64,000 nucleotides of DNA from Rhizobium pisi (GTDB lineage Bacteria > Pseudomonadota > Alphaproteobacteria > Rhizobiales > Rhizobiaceae): positions 186,001-250,000 of the forward strand of contig NZ_RJJT01000002.1 in the NCBI RefSeq assembly GCF_003938655.1, in the 5' to 3' direction. How positions within the stretch are numbered: position 1 is the first letter of the stretch; each line of letters begins with the position of its first letter. The notes beneath the pieces are model-generated. The model was given only the letters and a program-made list of their open reading frames with translations. It was not told the origin of the DNA and did no database searches. Shown here in pieces: positions 54,211 to 62,854 of the stretch. Position numbers and translations under genes: made by a program.

Positions 54211-55155
54211 TTACGAACCGCTCTTCGGCAGGCCGGGCGGATTGGTCTGGGCCTTGTCGATCGCCTCAGGCCCGAGGTTCCAGGTATCGAGGATCTTCCT
54301 GTAGGCGCCGCTGGCGATCAGGTCGTTGACGACATCGGTCACCGGCGCCGCCAGGCCGCTGCCCTTGCGTGTGGTGACGGCAATCTCGGCCGTGATCGGC
54401 CAGCCGCCGCTGACGGTGCCGACGAGCTTGGTCTTGCCGTTTATCCCCGCCGAATAGGCCTGCGTCGCGTTCACGCTGAAGACGGCGTCGGCCCTGCCGG
54501 ACTGGACGGAAAGATCCTTGACCGCGCCGTCGTCGTAATATTGCACCTCGATCGGCTTGAGGCCGGCCGCGACGTTCTGTCGGTCCCATTCCAACAGGAT
54601 CTTCTCCTGGTTGGTGCCGGCATCCGTGATGACTTTCAGGCCGGCAATATCCTTCGGCTGTTTAATCGAGGTGATTGGATTGTCGACCTTGACGTAGAAG
54701 CCGAGCTCATCCTTGCGGTAGGTCGAGAAATCGAACTTTTCCTTGCGCTCTTCCGTGACCGTCACGTTCGAAATCACCGCATCGAACTTTCCGGATGTGA
54801 GCCCCAGCGGCCAATCCGCCCATGCGACAGAAACGAGATTGAGTTTCAGGCCCAGGCTGTCGGCGATCGCCTGCGCGAGATCGACGTCATAACCGATGAC
54901 GGTCTTGGAATCGGAGGCGTAATCATGCAGCGGCAGATTGCCGCTCGAGCTGATGCCGACGGTGAAGACGCCGTTTTCAACGAACTTGAAGTCCTTGACC
55001 TCGGCGATGCGCTTCTCGTTCTTTTCCACCCGTAGCCGGTTCGGCTGCTCGGGGCTGAGATCGAACTTCTGCTGTGCCTGAGCCGATCCGAAACCGAGTG
55101 CGGCAATGGTGACCGCTCCTGCTATGACTAGCTTTGTTCTATCTGCAAATGTCAT
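54211..55155 (-). CDS. Cystine/amino-acid-type family-3 binding protein, paralog 2
   Basis: A 314-residue family-3 binding protein with signal peptide (TKLVIAGAVTIAALGFGSAQAQ) and mature start QKFDLSPEQPNRLRVEKNEK. It is the tandem paralog of the previous entry. The start at 55155 (MTFADRTKLVIAG) fits the signal peptide; longer readings have no support. Transcribed after the permease-ATPase gene. Likely ligand a cystine-like or S-substituted cysteine (inference). Confidence 0.9.
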   Translation of the reverse strand: MTFADRTKLVIAGAVTIAALGFGSAQAQQKFDLSPEQPNRLRVEKNEKRIAEVKDFKFVENGVFTVGISSSGNLPLHDYASDSKTVIGYDVDLAQAIADSLGLKLNLVSVAWADWPLGLTSGKFDAVISNVTVTEERKEKFDFSTYRKDELGFYVKVDNPITSIKQPKDIAGLKVITDAGTNQEKILLEWDRQNVAAGLKPIEVQYYDDGAVKDLSVQSGRADAVFSVNATQAYSAGINGKTKLVGTVSGGWPITAEIAVTTRKGSGLAAPVTDVVNDLIASGAYRKILDTWNLGPEAIDKAQTNPPGLPKSGS

Positions 55156-55247
55156 GTCCCGTCTCCATTTCATCTTTAGGTTGTTGTTATTGTCAGTCGA
55201 CCGGAGCAGCCCGTCGCGGCCCGGCATTTCGCCAGCGCTGTCAGGCG

Positions 55248-57026
55248 CTAGAGAACCTTGGCGAGGAACTCCCGTGTGCGGGGATGTTCCGCTTGCGTGA
55301 AGATGCGGGCCGGCGGGCCAGCCTCCAGAATGCGGCCGCTTTCCATGAAGACGACGGTGTCGGCGACCTCACGGGCAAAGCCGATTTCATGGGTGACGAT
55401 GACGAGCGTCGTGCCGGTGCGGGCAAGCTCTTTGATGACATCGAGCACTTCGCCGACCAGCTCCGGATCGAGCGCCGAAGTCGGCTCGTCGAAGAGCAGC
55501 ACTTTCGGGCGGAGCGCCAGCGCGCGGGCGATCGCCACACGCTGCTGCTGGCCGCCGGAGAGCTGGCGCGGATAGGCGTTGATCTTGTCGCTGAGGCCGA
55601 TGCGAGCCAACAGCTCCTGCGCCAGTTGCACCGCTTCCTCGCGGCGGATGCCGCGCACCTGGATCGGTGCCTCGATGAGGTTTTCGAGCACGGTCAGATG
55701 CGGGAAGAGATTGAAGCTCTGGAAGACCATGCCGATATCGGCGCGGCGCTTGAGAATATCCTTCTCCTTGAGCTCGTAGAGCGTATCTCCCTTCCTGCTG
55801 TAGCCGACGAAATCACCGTCGACGGAGATGAAGCCCTCCTCGAGACGCTCCAGATGATTGATGGCGCGCAGCAACGTCGATTTGCCGGAGCCGGATGGAC
55901 CCAGGATGGCCGTGACGCTGCCTGCCGGCAGATTGAGTTCGACGTCGTCGAGCACCTTCAGCGAGCCGAAGCTTTTGGAGATACCGTGGATGCGCACCGC
56001 ACCGCCCGCGGCTCGCAGCGTCGACGCATCCTGGAAACCGATCTTGCGCACGCTGTCGGTCGCCGTGTCGAACGCAGGCAGCGGACGACGGAAGCGTTCC
56101 AGGAATGCCTGGAAGGGCAGCGGCGTTGGGTTGCGAACGGCGCCCCTGGAGAAATAGCGCTCGATATAGTGCTGGGCGATCGACAGCACCGTCATAATGA
56201 TCAGATACCAGACGGTCGCAACTATCAGCAGCGGAATGACTTCGAGATTGCGGCGGTAGATCACCTGGACCGTATAGAAGAGTTCCGGCAGCGCCAGCAC
56301 GTAGACCATGGACGTGCTTTTCGCCAGGCCGATCAGTTCGTTGAAGCCGGTCGGCAGGATGGAGCGCATGGCCTGCGGCAGCACGATGCGGAAAGCCTGG
56401 CGACGCCGCGGCAGGCCGAGTGCGGCCGCCGCTTCCAGTTGCCCGTGATCGACTGACAGAATGCCGCCGCGCACGATCTCGGCGAAGAAGGCGGATTGGT
56501 TGAGCGTGAGGCCGAGGAAGGCCGCGGCGAAGGGCGTCAGCAACTGCACGGTAGGATAGTCGAGCAAGACCGTATCGGTGAAAGGAACGCCGATTCTGAT
56601 CGTCTCGTAGAGATAGCCGAGATTGTTCAGTATCAAGAGCAGCACGATCATGGGGATCGAGCGCAACAGCCAGATATAACCCCAAGAGAGACCGGAAAGC
56701 AGCGGCGACTTGGAAACGCGGGCAAGCGCCAGAGCCGTGCCGAGAATGGAACCGGATATGGCGGCGAGCACCGTCAAGAGCAACGTCCGACCGAGGCCGA
56801 CCAGCACCGGCTCGGCAAAGAACCATTCAGCAAAGACGTTCCAACCCCAGCGCGGGTTGGTGAAGGTGGAATAGAGCACGGCGACGATGACGAGGGCGGC
56901 GAAGATCGTGCCCGCCACCCGCTCGGGATGGCGCGCCGGCACGATGCGGTAGCGGGAATAATCCTGCCTTGGTTCTGCCGTCCTGCTGCCGGGCTCGATA
57001 CCCGCGAAATCCGTCGTCAGTGCCAT
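55248..57026 (-). CDS. Fused amino-acid ABC transporter permease/ATP-binding protein
   Basis: A 592-residue fusion. Residues 40-300 are a HisM/TcyL-type permease with about five membrane segments and the EAA loop [24 protein letters not shown]; residues 345-592 are a GlnQ/TcyN-type ATPase with Walker [10 protein letters not shown], signature [15 protein letters not shown] and Walker [13 protein letters not shown]. One polypeptide thus replaces two or three subunits of cystine importers. It works with the two binding proteins encoded next. Confidence 0.92.
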   Translation of the reverse strand: MALTTDFAGIEPGSRTAEPRQDYSRYRIVPARHPERVAGTIFAALVIVAVLYSTFTNPRWGWNVFAEWFFAEPVLVGLGRTLLLTVLAAISGSILGTALALARVSKSPLLSGLSWGYIWLLRSIPMIVLLLILNNLGYLYETIRIGVPFTDTVLLDYPTVQLLTPFAAAFLGLTLNQSAFFAEIVRGGILSVDHGQLEAAAALGLPRRRQAFRIVLPQAMRSILPTGFNELIGLAKSTSMVYVLALPELFYTVQVIYRRNLEVIPLLIVATVWYLIIMTVLSIAQHYIERYFSRGAVRNPTPLPFQAFLERFRRPLPAFDTATDSVRKIGFQDASTLRAAGGAVRIHGISKSFGSLKVLDDVELNLPAGSVTAILGPSGSGKSTLLRAINHLERLEEGFISVDGDFVGYSRKGDTLYELKEKDILKRRADIGMVFQSFNLFPHLTVLENLIEAPIQVRGIRREEAVQLAQELLARIGLSDKINAYPRQLSGGQQQRVAIARALALRPKVLLFDEPTSALDPELVGEVLDVIKELARTGTTLVIVTHEIGFAREVADTVVFMESGRILEAGPPARIFTQAEHPRTREFLAKVL

Positions 57027-57064
57027 TGCCTTTTCCCTCTTATGATTGTCGGCCTTTGCCGTTT

Positions 57065-57619
57065 TCAGTGACTTGCGCCCGCCACGCGCAGGCGCGGCTC
57101 CGCCTCTTCGAGAAGAGGCTGCGCGAGATGGGTGATGTCCTTCTCGAAGGGCAGGCTCTTGTAGATCTCGGGATCGACCGACGTGTCGAAGAGAGCGGTG
57201 TAGCCATAGTTCACATAGAGGCCGACGGCCTCGGGCTGGCGAAAGCCGGTCGTCAGATAGATGCGGGCATAACCCTGGCGGGCGGCCTGGGCCTCCAGTT
57301 CCACCAGCACCTTGCGGGCAAGGCCCTGGCGGCGCAGATCGGAGCGCGTCCAGATGCGTTTGAACTCGGCCGTGCGCTCGGCATAGTGCTTGAACGCGCC
57401 GCCGCCGATGGTTTCGCCATCGCGGATCAACAGGAGAAAATTGCCGTAGGGCGGTGCGAAGGCTTCGGGGGGATAGCGGTTGAGTTCGGCGGCCGCACCT
57501 TCGGCATTGAAATAGGTGCCGTAGCGGCTGTCATATTCGTAGATCAATTCATCGATCAGCGGCTTGGCGCGCGGGTCGAGAGGGCTGGTATAGAGAAAGG
57601 TATCGCTCATATCGTTCAT
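57065..57619 (-). CDS. GNAT N-acetyltransferase (SnaA/YxeL-like by context)
   Basis: A 184-residue GNAT-fold acetyltransferase. The acetyl-CoA loop is RSDLRRQGLARKVLVELEAQAARQG and GLYVNYGYTALF is typical of the C-terminus. It overlaps the M20 deacetylase gene by TGATG. In B. subtilis SnaA and YxeL N-acetylate S-(2-succino)cysteine and related compounds before oxidation. The neighbouring deacetylase, oxygenases and cystine-type importer make the same role likely here, but the substrate is inferred. Confidence 0.86.
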   Translation of the reverse strand: MNDMSDTFLYTSPLDPRAKPLIDELIYEYDSRYGTYFNAEGAAAELNRYPPEAFAPPYGNFLLLIRDGETIGGGAFKHYAERTAEFKRIWTRSDLRRQGLARKVLVELEAQAARQGYARIYLTTGFRQPEAVGLYVNYGYTALFDTSVDPEIYKSLPFEKDITHLAQPLLEEAEPRLRVAGASH

Positions 57620-58818
57620 CACCCGTTGTCATCAGTGAGGAAGGTTTCGGCGAGCCGCACCCAGTAGCGGGCGGCAGGCGCGATGATCGCGTCGTTGAAA
57701 TTATAATGCGCGCTGTGGAGTGGAGCGCTGTCGCCATTCCCCACGAAGAGATAGCTGCCTGGATTCGCCTGCAGCATGAAGGCGAAGTCCTCACTCGCCG
57801 TTCTCGGCCGGAAATCCTTCTCGATCGCGGCGAGACCGAGCGCGTCATATGCGACATCGCGGGCGAAGGCGGTTTCTTTGGCGTGATTGACGAGCGCTGG
57901 AAAGCCGAGACGGTAATTCACATCGGCCTCTGCGCCGAAGCTTTCGGCCTGGGCGCGAGCAAGGGCTGGAATGCGCTCCTGCAACAGCTGGCGGACCGTC
58001 TCGCTGAAGGCCCGCATGGTGAGCTTCATCTCGACGCTTTCCGGGATGACGTTGGAGGCGGAACCGGCATGAATCGAACCGACGGTGGCGACCGCCATGT
58101 CCTGCGGATCGACATTGCGCGAGACGACGCTCTGCAGGGCGGTGATGAAAGAGGCGGAGGCGAGCACGGGATCAACGGCGCGGTGCGGCTCGGCCCCATG
58201 GCCGCCCTTGCCGACGATCTTGATGACCGCCTGATCGACCGATGCCATGGCAGGACCGGTGACGAAGCCGAATTGACCCGCCGGCACACCCGGCCAGTTA
58301 TGCAGCCCGAAGACCGCATCGACTGGGAAACGTTCGAACAGGCCTTCCGAGATCATCTTGCGGGCGCCGGCACCGATCTCTTCCGCAGGCTGGAAGATCA
58401 GCCGCAGCGTGCCGCTGAAATTGCCGCTCTCGGCGAGATAACGGGCGGCGGCGAGCAGGATCGATGTATGCCCGTCATGGCCGCAGGCATGCATGACCCC
58501 GGGATTGCTGCTGGCATAGGCAAGCTCCGTGGCCTCCTCGATCGGCAGGGCGTCCATGTCGGCGCGAATGCCGATCCGTTTCTCGCCCGCACCGCGCCTG
58601 AGGGTGGCGACGACGCCGGTTCCGGCGATGCCCGTCGCCACCTCGTAGCCCCAGGAGGAAAGCCGGGATGCCACGAGCTTGCTGGTCCTCAACTCCTGGA
58701 ATGCAAGCTCCGGATATTGGTGCAGGTCGTGGCGAAGCGCGATGATCTCGTCGAGATAACCGGCGATGCCCTTCTCGACCGGATCGTTGCTGCGCGGGTT
58801 CTGAGCGATGAGGTCCAT
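57619..58818 (-). CDS. M20-family amidohydrolase/deacetylase (SndA/YxeP-like by context)
   Basis: A 399-residue peptidase M20D enzyme (hippurate hydrolase/N-acyl amino acid deacetylase). The metal site is MHACGHDGH, the Asp lies in RADMDALPIEE, the general-base Glu in QPAEEIGAGA and the late His in GLHNWPGVPAG. The ATG at 58818 is chosen over an upstream ATG without similarity. In the B. subtilis snd and yxe pathways such an enzyme releases cysteine from N-acetylcysteine after C-S cleavage. Confidence 0.9.
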   Translation of the reverse strand: MDLIAQNPRSNDPVEKGIAGYLDEIIALRHDLHQYPELAFQELRTSKLVASRLSSWGYEVATGIAGTGVVATLRRGAGEKRIGIRADMDALPIEEATELAYASSNPGVMHACGHDGHTSILLAAARYLAESGNFSGTLRLIFQPAEEIGAGARKMISEGLFERFPVDAVFGLHNWPGVPAGQFGFVTGPAMASVDQAVIKIVGKGGHGAEPHRAVDPVLASASFITALQSVVSRNVDPQDMAVATVGSIHAGSASNVIPESVEMKLTMRAFSETVRQLLQERIPALARAQAESFGAEADVNYRLGFPALVNHAKETAFARDVAYDALGLAAIEKDFRPRTASEDFAFMLQANPGSYLFVGNGDSAPLHSAHYNFNDAIIAPAARYWVRLAETFLTDDNG

Positions 58819-58834
58819 GACGGTTCGCCGGCGC

Positions 58835-60184
58835 TCAGGCGCCGACGGCCTTTCCGTGCTCGACCTGATCAGCACCGGCCGCATAGCGGCTTTCGCGGAA
58901 GGGTAGGCCCAGATGATCCCGCAGCGTCTCGCCCTTCAGAACCGGATCGAAGTAACCGCGTTCGGTGAGGATCGGCAGAACGTATCTGGCGAAATCGTCG
59001 AAGCCCTCGGCGATGACGGGAAAGCCGAGGATGAAGCCGTCGGCGGCCCCATGGTCGACCCAGCGGATGATTTCGTCGGCGACGTGCGCGGCGGTGCCGA
59101 TGAAGGCGGTGCGCGGCGTTGCGGAATCGAGCGCGACCTGGCGGAGCGTCAGGCCCTTTTCGCGCGCCGTCCTTTTGATGCGGTCTGTGGTGGCGCGGAA
59201 ATTGTTCCTGCCGATATCGCCGAGGTCCGGGAACGGCTCATCGAGCGGGTAAACGCTGAAATCGTGATGATCGAAGAAACGGCCGAGATAGAGCAACGCC
59301 TCCTCAATAGTGACGAGGTTGCGGATCGCCTGGTACTTGGCTTCCGCTTCGTCAGGCGTTGCCCCGACGATCGGTCCGATACCCGGGTAAATACCGACTT
59401 CCGCAGCACTTCGGCCCTGCGCAATCACGCTGTCCTTGAGCTGCCGGTAAAAGGCCTGCGCCTCTTCGAAAGGCCCGCCATTGGTGAAGACGGCATCAGC
59501 ATGCTTGCCGGCGAGCCGGATACCGGAATCCGAGGCGCCGGCCTGGAAAACGACCGGTTGGCCTTGCTTCGAACGGCCGATGTTGAGCGGGCCCTCGATG
59601 CGGAAGAACCGGCCTTTGTGGTTGAGACGATGCATCTTCGTCTTGTCGACAAAGACGCCTGTCTCGCGGTTGCGGATAAAGGCGTTATCGTCCCAGGAAT
59701 CCCAGAGACCCTTGATCGCATCGATATAGTCCTCGGCGATCTCGTAGCGCAGCTCGTGCTCCGGATGCTCGCGGCTGTAGTTGCGCCCCGATCCCTCGAG
59801 CGGCGAGGTCACCGCGTTCCACCCTGCCCTGCCGCCGCTGATGAGGTCGATCGAGGCGAACTGGCGGGCGATGGTGAAGGGATCGCTGTAGGAGGTCGAG
59901 ACTGTACCGACGAGGCCGATCTTCGAGGTAGAGGCGGCGAGCGCCGACAGAATGGCGATCGGCTCGAATCGGTTGAGGAAATGCGGGATCGACTGCTCGT
60001 TGATATAAAGCCCATCGGCGACGAAGGCGAAAGCGATGCCGGCCTCCTCAGCCTTACGCGCGGTCTTGACGAAGAAATCGAAATTGACGCTGGCATCGGC
60101 CGGTCCGCTCGGATGTTTCCAGGCATTCATGTGGCCACCGGGACCCTGCAACATGATGCCGAACGTGACGTGTTTCTGAGCCAT
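58835..60184 (-). CDS. NtaA/SnaA/DszA-family flavin monooxygenase (CmoJ/YxeK-like)
   Basis: A 449-residue two-component FMN monooxygenase of the NtaA/SnaA/SoxA/DszA family. The opening GIMLQGPGGHMNAWKHP, WNAVTSPLEGSGRNYSREHPEHELRYEIAEDY and QPVVFQAGASDSG are hallmarks. CmoJ and YxeK of B. subtilis belong here and cleave the C-S bond of N-acetylated S-alkylcysteines. It needs FMNH2 from a reductase not encoded in this operon; the MsuE-like gene at 47202 is a candidate. Confidence 0.9.
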   Translation of the reverse strand: MAQKHVTFGIMLQGPGGHMNAWKHPSGPADASVNFDFFVKTARKAEEAGIAFAFVADGLYINEQSIPHFLNRFEPIAILSALAASTSKIGLVGTVSTSYSDPFTIARQFASIDLISGGRAGWNAVTSPLEGSGRNYSREHPEHELRYEIAEDYIDAIKGLWDSWDDNAFIRNRETGVFVDKTKMHRLNHKGRFFRIEGPLNIGRSKQGQPVVFQAGASDSGIRLAGKHADAVFTNGGPFEEAQAFYRQLKDSVIAQGRSAAEVGIYPGIGPIVGATPDEAEAKYQAIRNLVTIEEALLYLGRFFDHHDFSVYPLDEPFPDLGDIGRNNFRATTDRIKRTAREKGLTLRQVALDSATPRTAFIGTAAHVADEIIRWVDHGAADGFILGFPVIAEGFDDFARYVLPILTERGYFDPVLKGETLRDHLGLPFRESRYAAGADQVEHGKAVGA

Positions 60185-60208
60185 GGGATCAATCCTCCTT
60201 GGAAACGG

Positions 60209-61201
60209 TCAGGCGACGAGGGAAAGCCGCTCCTTGGCGAGCAGCTCGATGGAGGCAAGGCGCTCGGCGATCGAAAGCGCTGGCGTGTCGAGCACAAACT
60301 CCTTGACGCCGTAGCGGCCGTGAAGTTCGTCCAGCTCCTTGCGGATCTGCTCGGCCGTGCCGTGCAGCACGTTCGGCACCTTTTCCTCGATGCGGTAATC
60401 GGTGACGCCGGCCTGCCGGGCGAATTCGGCCGCCTGCTCCTCGCTGCCGACATTGACGGTCTGGCCGTTCGGCAGGAATACCTTGACAAGGCGCAGCCTG
60501 CCGACACGCTCGCGGGCATAGTCCTCGCTTTCCGCGGCAAAGGCGGCTAGCGCCAGGATCGGACGCTTTCCGCCGGAAGCGTGCTCATAGGCCTCGAAGC
60601 TCCTGCGCAGATTGTCCGGATCACCGTTCAGGTGACCGGCGAAGACAAGCTCCCAGCCTTTCTCGGCGGCGAGTTCGGCGCTTTCGACGCTGGCGCCGAG
60701 CAGGAAACGTTCGGGAGGCGTCGGCGGGAAAGGTGTCGCCTGCGCGCCATCGTATTTCGGATCGGCGGCGAGATATGTGTTGAGATCGGAAAGCTGACTT
60801 GCAAAATCCGGCTTTCTGGACGGATCGACGGCTAGTTGAAGGGCGCGCGTCGACAGCGGAAAGCCACCCGGCGCCTTGCCGACACCGAGATCGACCCGGC
60901 CGGGTGCCAGCGAAGCCAGAAGATTGAAGGTCTCGGCAACCTTGTAGGCGCTGTAATGCTGCAGCATCACGCCGCCGGAGCCGATGCGGATCCTCGAAGT
61001 CCTGGCGAGAAGGTAGGCTATCAACGCTTCCGGCGCGGAACTCGCCAGATTGGACATGTTATGATGCTCGGCGACCCAGAAACGGTGATAACCGAGTTCC
61101 TCGGCCCGGGCGGCGATCTTTACCGTCGCCCGTAGCGCATCCGCGGCGGTGAGCCCCTCTTCGATCGGGCTTTTGTCGAGAAGGCTGAGGAGATAGGACA
61201 T
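60209..61201 (-). CDS. LLM-class monooxygenase (CmoO-like by context)
   Basis: A 330-residue luciferase-like protein. It opens MSYLLSLLDKSPIEEGLTAADALR, and HRFWVAEHHNM, SGGVMLQHYSAYKVAETF and RVDLGVGKAPGGFPLSTRA are typical of the MsnO8-type subgroup. It is the first gene of the operon and is preceded by an extended inverted repeat. B. subtilis cmoO holds a similar place. Confidence 0.9.
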   Translation of the reverse strand: MSYLLSLLDKSPIEEGLTAADALRATVKIAARAEELGYHRFWVAEHHNMSNLASSAPEALIAYLLARTSRIRIGSGGVMLQHYSAYKVAETFNLLASLAPGRVDLGVGKAPGGFPLSTRALQLAVDPSRKPDFASQLSDLNTYLAADPKYDGAQATPFPPTPPERFLLGASVESAELAAEKGWELVFAGHLNGDPDNLRRSFEAYEHASGGKRPILALAAFAAESEDYARERVGRLRLVKVFLPNGQTVNVGSEEQAAEFARQAGVTDYRIEEKVPNVLHGTAEQIRKELDELHGRYGVKEFVLDTPALSIAERLASIELLAKERLSLVA

Positions 61202-61227
61202 GATACCACGATCCGATCACTGGTTGC

Positions 61228-61261
61228 AAAGTTTAGTCTATAAAATCAGTAGACAAACTTT
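61228..61261. promoter_or_regulatory. Extended inverted repeat and shared element before the S-cysteine operon
   Basis: AAAGTTTAGTCTA (61228-61240) and TAGACAAACTTT (61250-61261) pair over 12 positions with one bulged A. The core GTCTATAAAATCAGTAGAC (61236-61254) shares 11 bases with the desaturase copy. It is 27 nt before the first gene on the minus strand and is the best operator candidate in the region. Confidence 0.6.
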
Positions 61262-61423
61262 ATTATAAGAAATCCCATTCTCTTTGGGGCCGGCGGAGTG
61301 AAAAAAAGCATCCACTCCCCCGAGGGGATAATCGACCGCTGGGAATGCGCCGCCGCGGTGTCCAAAAGTGTCTTTAAATTGACCATTTAATGATCAACAT
61401 TCTGGTCGAAAGGGAGTGAGCAG

Positions 61424-61704
61424 ATGAAGCTGTCAGAACAGGTCAAGCCGATCAGCTATCTCAAGGCGCACTCGCCGAGATCATCAGGACACTGAAGGAT
61501 AATCCTCAGCCTGTTGTCATTACGCTGCACGGAGAGGCGAAAGCCATCCTTCAAGACGTCGGCCAATATGAAGAAACGCAGGAAACGCTAGCGCTTCTGA
61601 AGGTGCTCGCGCTCACCAACCGTCAGGTTGACGAAGGCAAGCTGCGCCCAGCAACGGAGTCCTTCGCGCGCATCCGCAAACGTCTGGCCGACAGCCAACC
61701 CTGA
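61424..61704 (+). pseudogene. Phd/YefM-type antitoxin gene with a frameshift
   Basis: The ATG at 61424, after AAAGGGAGTGAGCAG, opens MKLSEQVKPISYLKAH and then shifts out of frame near 61472, stopping after 20 codons. One missing base restores AEIIRTLKDNPQPVVITLHGEAKAILQD, a typical Phd/YefM antitoxin, which runs to a TGA overlapping the toxin ATG at 61704. No ATG, GTG or TTG was found in the restored frame before the conserved part. As written the toxin would lack an antitoxin; a sequencing error or slippage is possible. Confidence 0.72.
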
Positions 61705-62021
61705 TGTCATATCGTGTTCTGTTCGCCGAGGACGCGGAACGCGATGTTGAGGATCTCTATCGCTTTATCGCTCACCGTGACGGTGCCGAAACTGCAGAGC
61801 GCATCCTGACGGAAATCGAGCGCGCCTCTACCGATCTCGAAGAATTCCCCGCCCGCGGAAATAAGGAGCTCGCGAGCATCGGCATCTCCGAATATAGGGA
61901 ACTGCACCATAAACCCTGGCGCATGATTTATCGCATCATGGGCACCGATGTCGTCGTCTATTGCGTGATCGACGGACGCCGCGACGTGCAGGCTTTCCTG
62001 GAGCGAAGGCTGATCCGCTGA
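61704..62021 (+). CDS. ParE/RelE-family toxin
   Basis: A 105-residue toxin of the ParE/RelE superfamily. It opens MSYRVLFAEDAERDVEDLYRFIAHRDG and contains IGISEYRELHHKPWRMIYRIM and VYCVIDGRRDVQAFLERRL, typical of ParE. The ATG overlaps the antitoxin stop (TGATG). ParE-type toxins poison gyrase, RelE types cleave mRNA. It lies next to the rep locus, as expected of plasmid maintenance genes. The frame is intact. Confidence 0.9.
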   Translation: MSYRVLFAEDAERDVEDLYRFIAHRDGAETAERILTEIERASTDLEEFPARGNKELASIGISEYRELHHKPWRMIYRIMGTDVVVYCVIDGRRDVQAFLERRLIR

Positions 62022-62139
62022 GGTTCGGCATATCGTTCTTCGCCAGGTCCGACATGTGGCTTGCCCGATCCCCTGCCCTCAAAAAACCGCTGGCCATTCC
62101 TCGGACCTGGCCATAAACGCCCACACGGAGACCTGACGC

Positions 62140-62785
62140 CTACCCCGCCTTTCGGCCGGCCGGCGCGTTTGCCCGCAGCAGCGCCATGAACATCGGGCCG
62201 ATCGCGAATTCTCCCTTCTCGCTTCGCCGCGTCAGGTCGCGAAGATTGCCGCCGGCCGAATTGATGTGACCGCCGCGCTCCAGGATGCATGCATCACCGT
62301 TGCGGCGTTTTCCGCGCCCATCACATTTGCCGCCTCCTCATAGGCTGACGGGCTCACGCCCAGCATCGATCGAACCGTGATGGCTGCGGTAATCAGGTCG
62401 CGCCAAGCAACGGCGCCAGCGAAAAGGTGAAGGCTTCCTCCACCTCCCCTGCCCTGTCTCTGCGCACATAGCGCTTACCGTTGGGGCTATCCTTACGCAG
62501 CAGAAGACCTGCTTCGACCAGCGCTGCGAGATGCCGCCGGACGGTCTGCTCGGCCATGCCGTGCGTTCTCAAGGAAAGCTGGATATTCGTCAGGCCATTT
62601 TCCTGGGCCAGCTCGTTCTTCGGATAAAAACTCAGCAGTGCATTGAGCACGGCAAGCGCACAATCGGTGATGCCGAGCAACGGCTTTGCTTCGCACAACG
62701 CGCGAAACAATTTCCATTTATCGGCCGATTGATCCGGCTTGATTTCACCTGCCATGACCTGGCTTGCGAGCATGCCAAGTGTCAT
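62140..62785 (-). pseudogene. repC: repC replication initiator pseudogene (internal deletion plus frameshift)
   Basis: The first 125 or so codons (MTLGMLASQVMAGEIKPDQSADKWKLFRALCEAK to EEAFTFSLAPLL) match the N-terminus of RepC. The frame then stops at 62393. In another frame WRDLITAAITVRSMLGVSPSAYEEAANVMGAENAATVM (62403-62288) and, after a further one-base shift near 62287, ILERGGHINSAGGNLRDLTRRSEKGEF...RKAG (to 62140) are its C-terminus. Normal RepC is about 400 residues; about 185 central codons are lost. The ATG at 62785 is 42 nt from the only AGGAG, so the native start may also be gone. Not expected to initiate replication. Confidence 0.88.
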
Positions 62786-62838
62786 CGACCGCCGCCCGGT
62801 TCGGTGCCTTTTTCTTTTGCGCGTTATCTCCTATCCGA

Positions 62839-62854
62839 ATTGTCAGCTGACAAC
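62839..62854. other. parS-like palindrome overlapping the 3' end of repB
   Basis: Minus strand GTTGTCAGCTGACAAT; TTGTCAGCTGACAA is a perfect 14-bp palindrome. RepB of repABC plasmids binds sites of the form GTTNNNNGCNNNNAAC, matched at all but the last base. Its place between repB and repC is one of the usual positions for parS. A 14-base match lies at 40399. Confidence 0.6.

Noticed and set aside
62042-62111. 11-bp inverted repeat GCCAGGTCCGA / TCGGACCTGGC with a 48-nt spacer after the ParE gene
   Set aside because: Too widely spaced for a terminator and no T-run. It could be an old repC terminator or chance; not strong enough for a feature.
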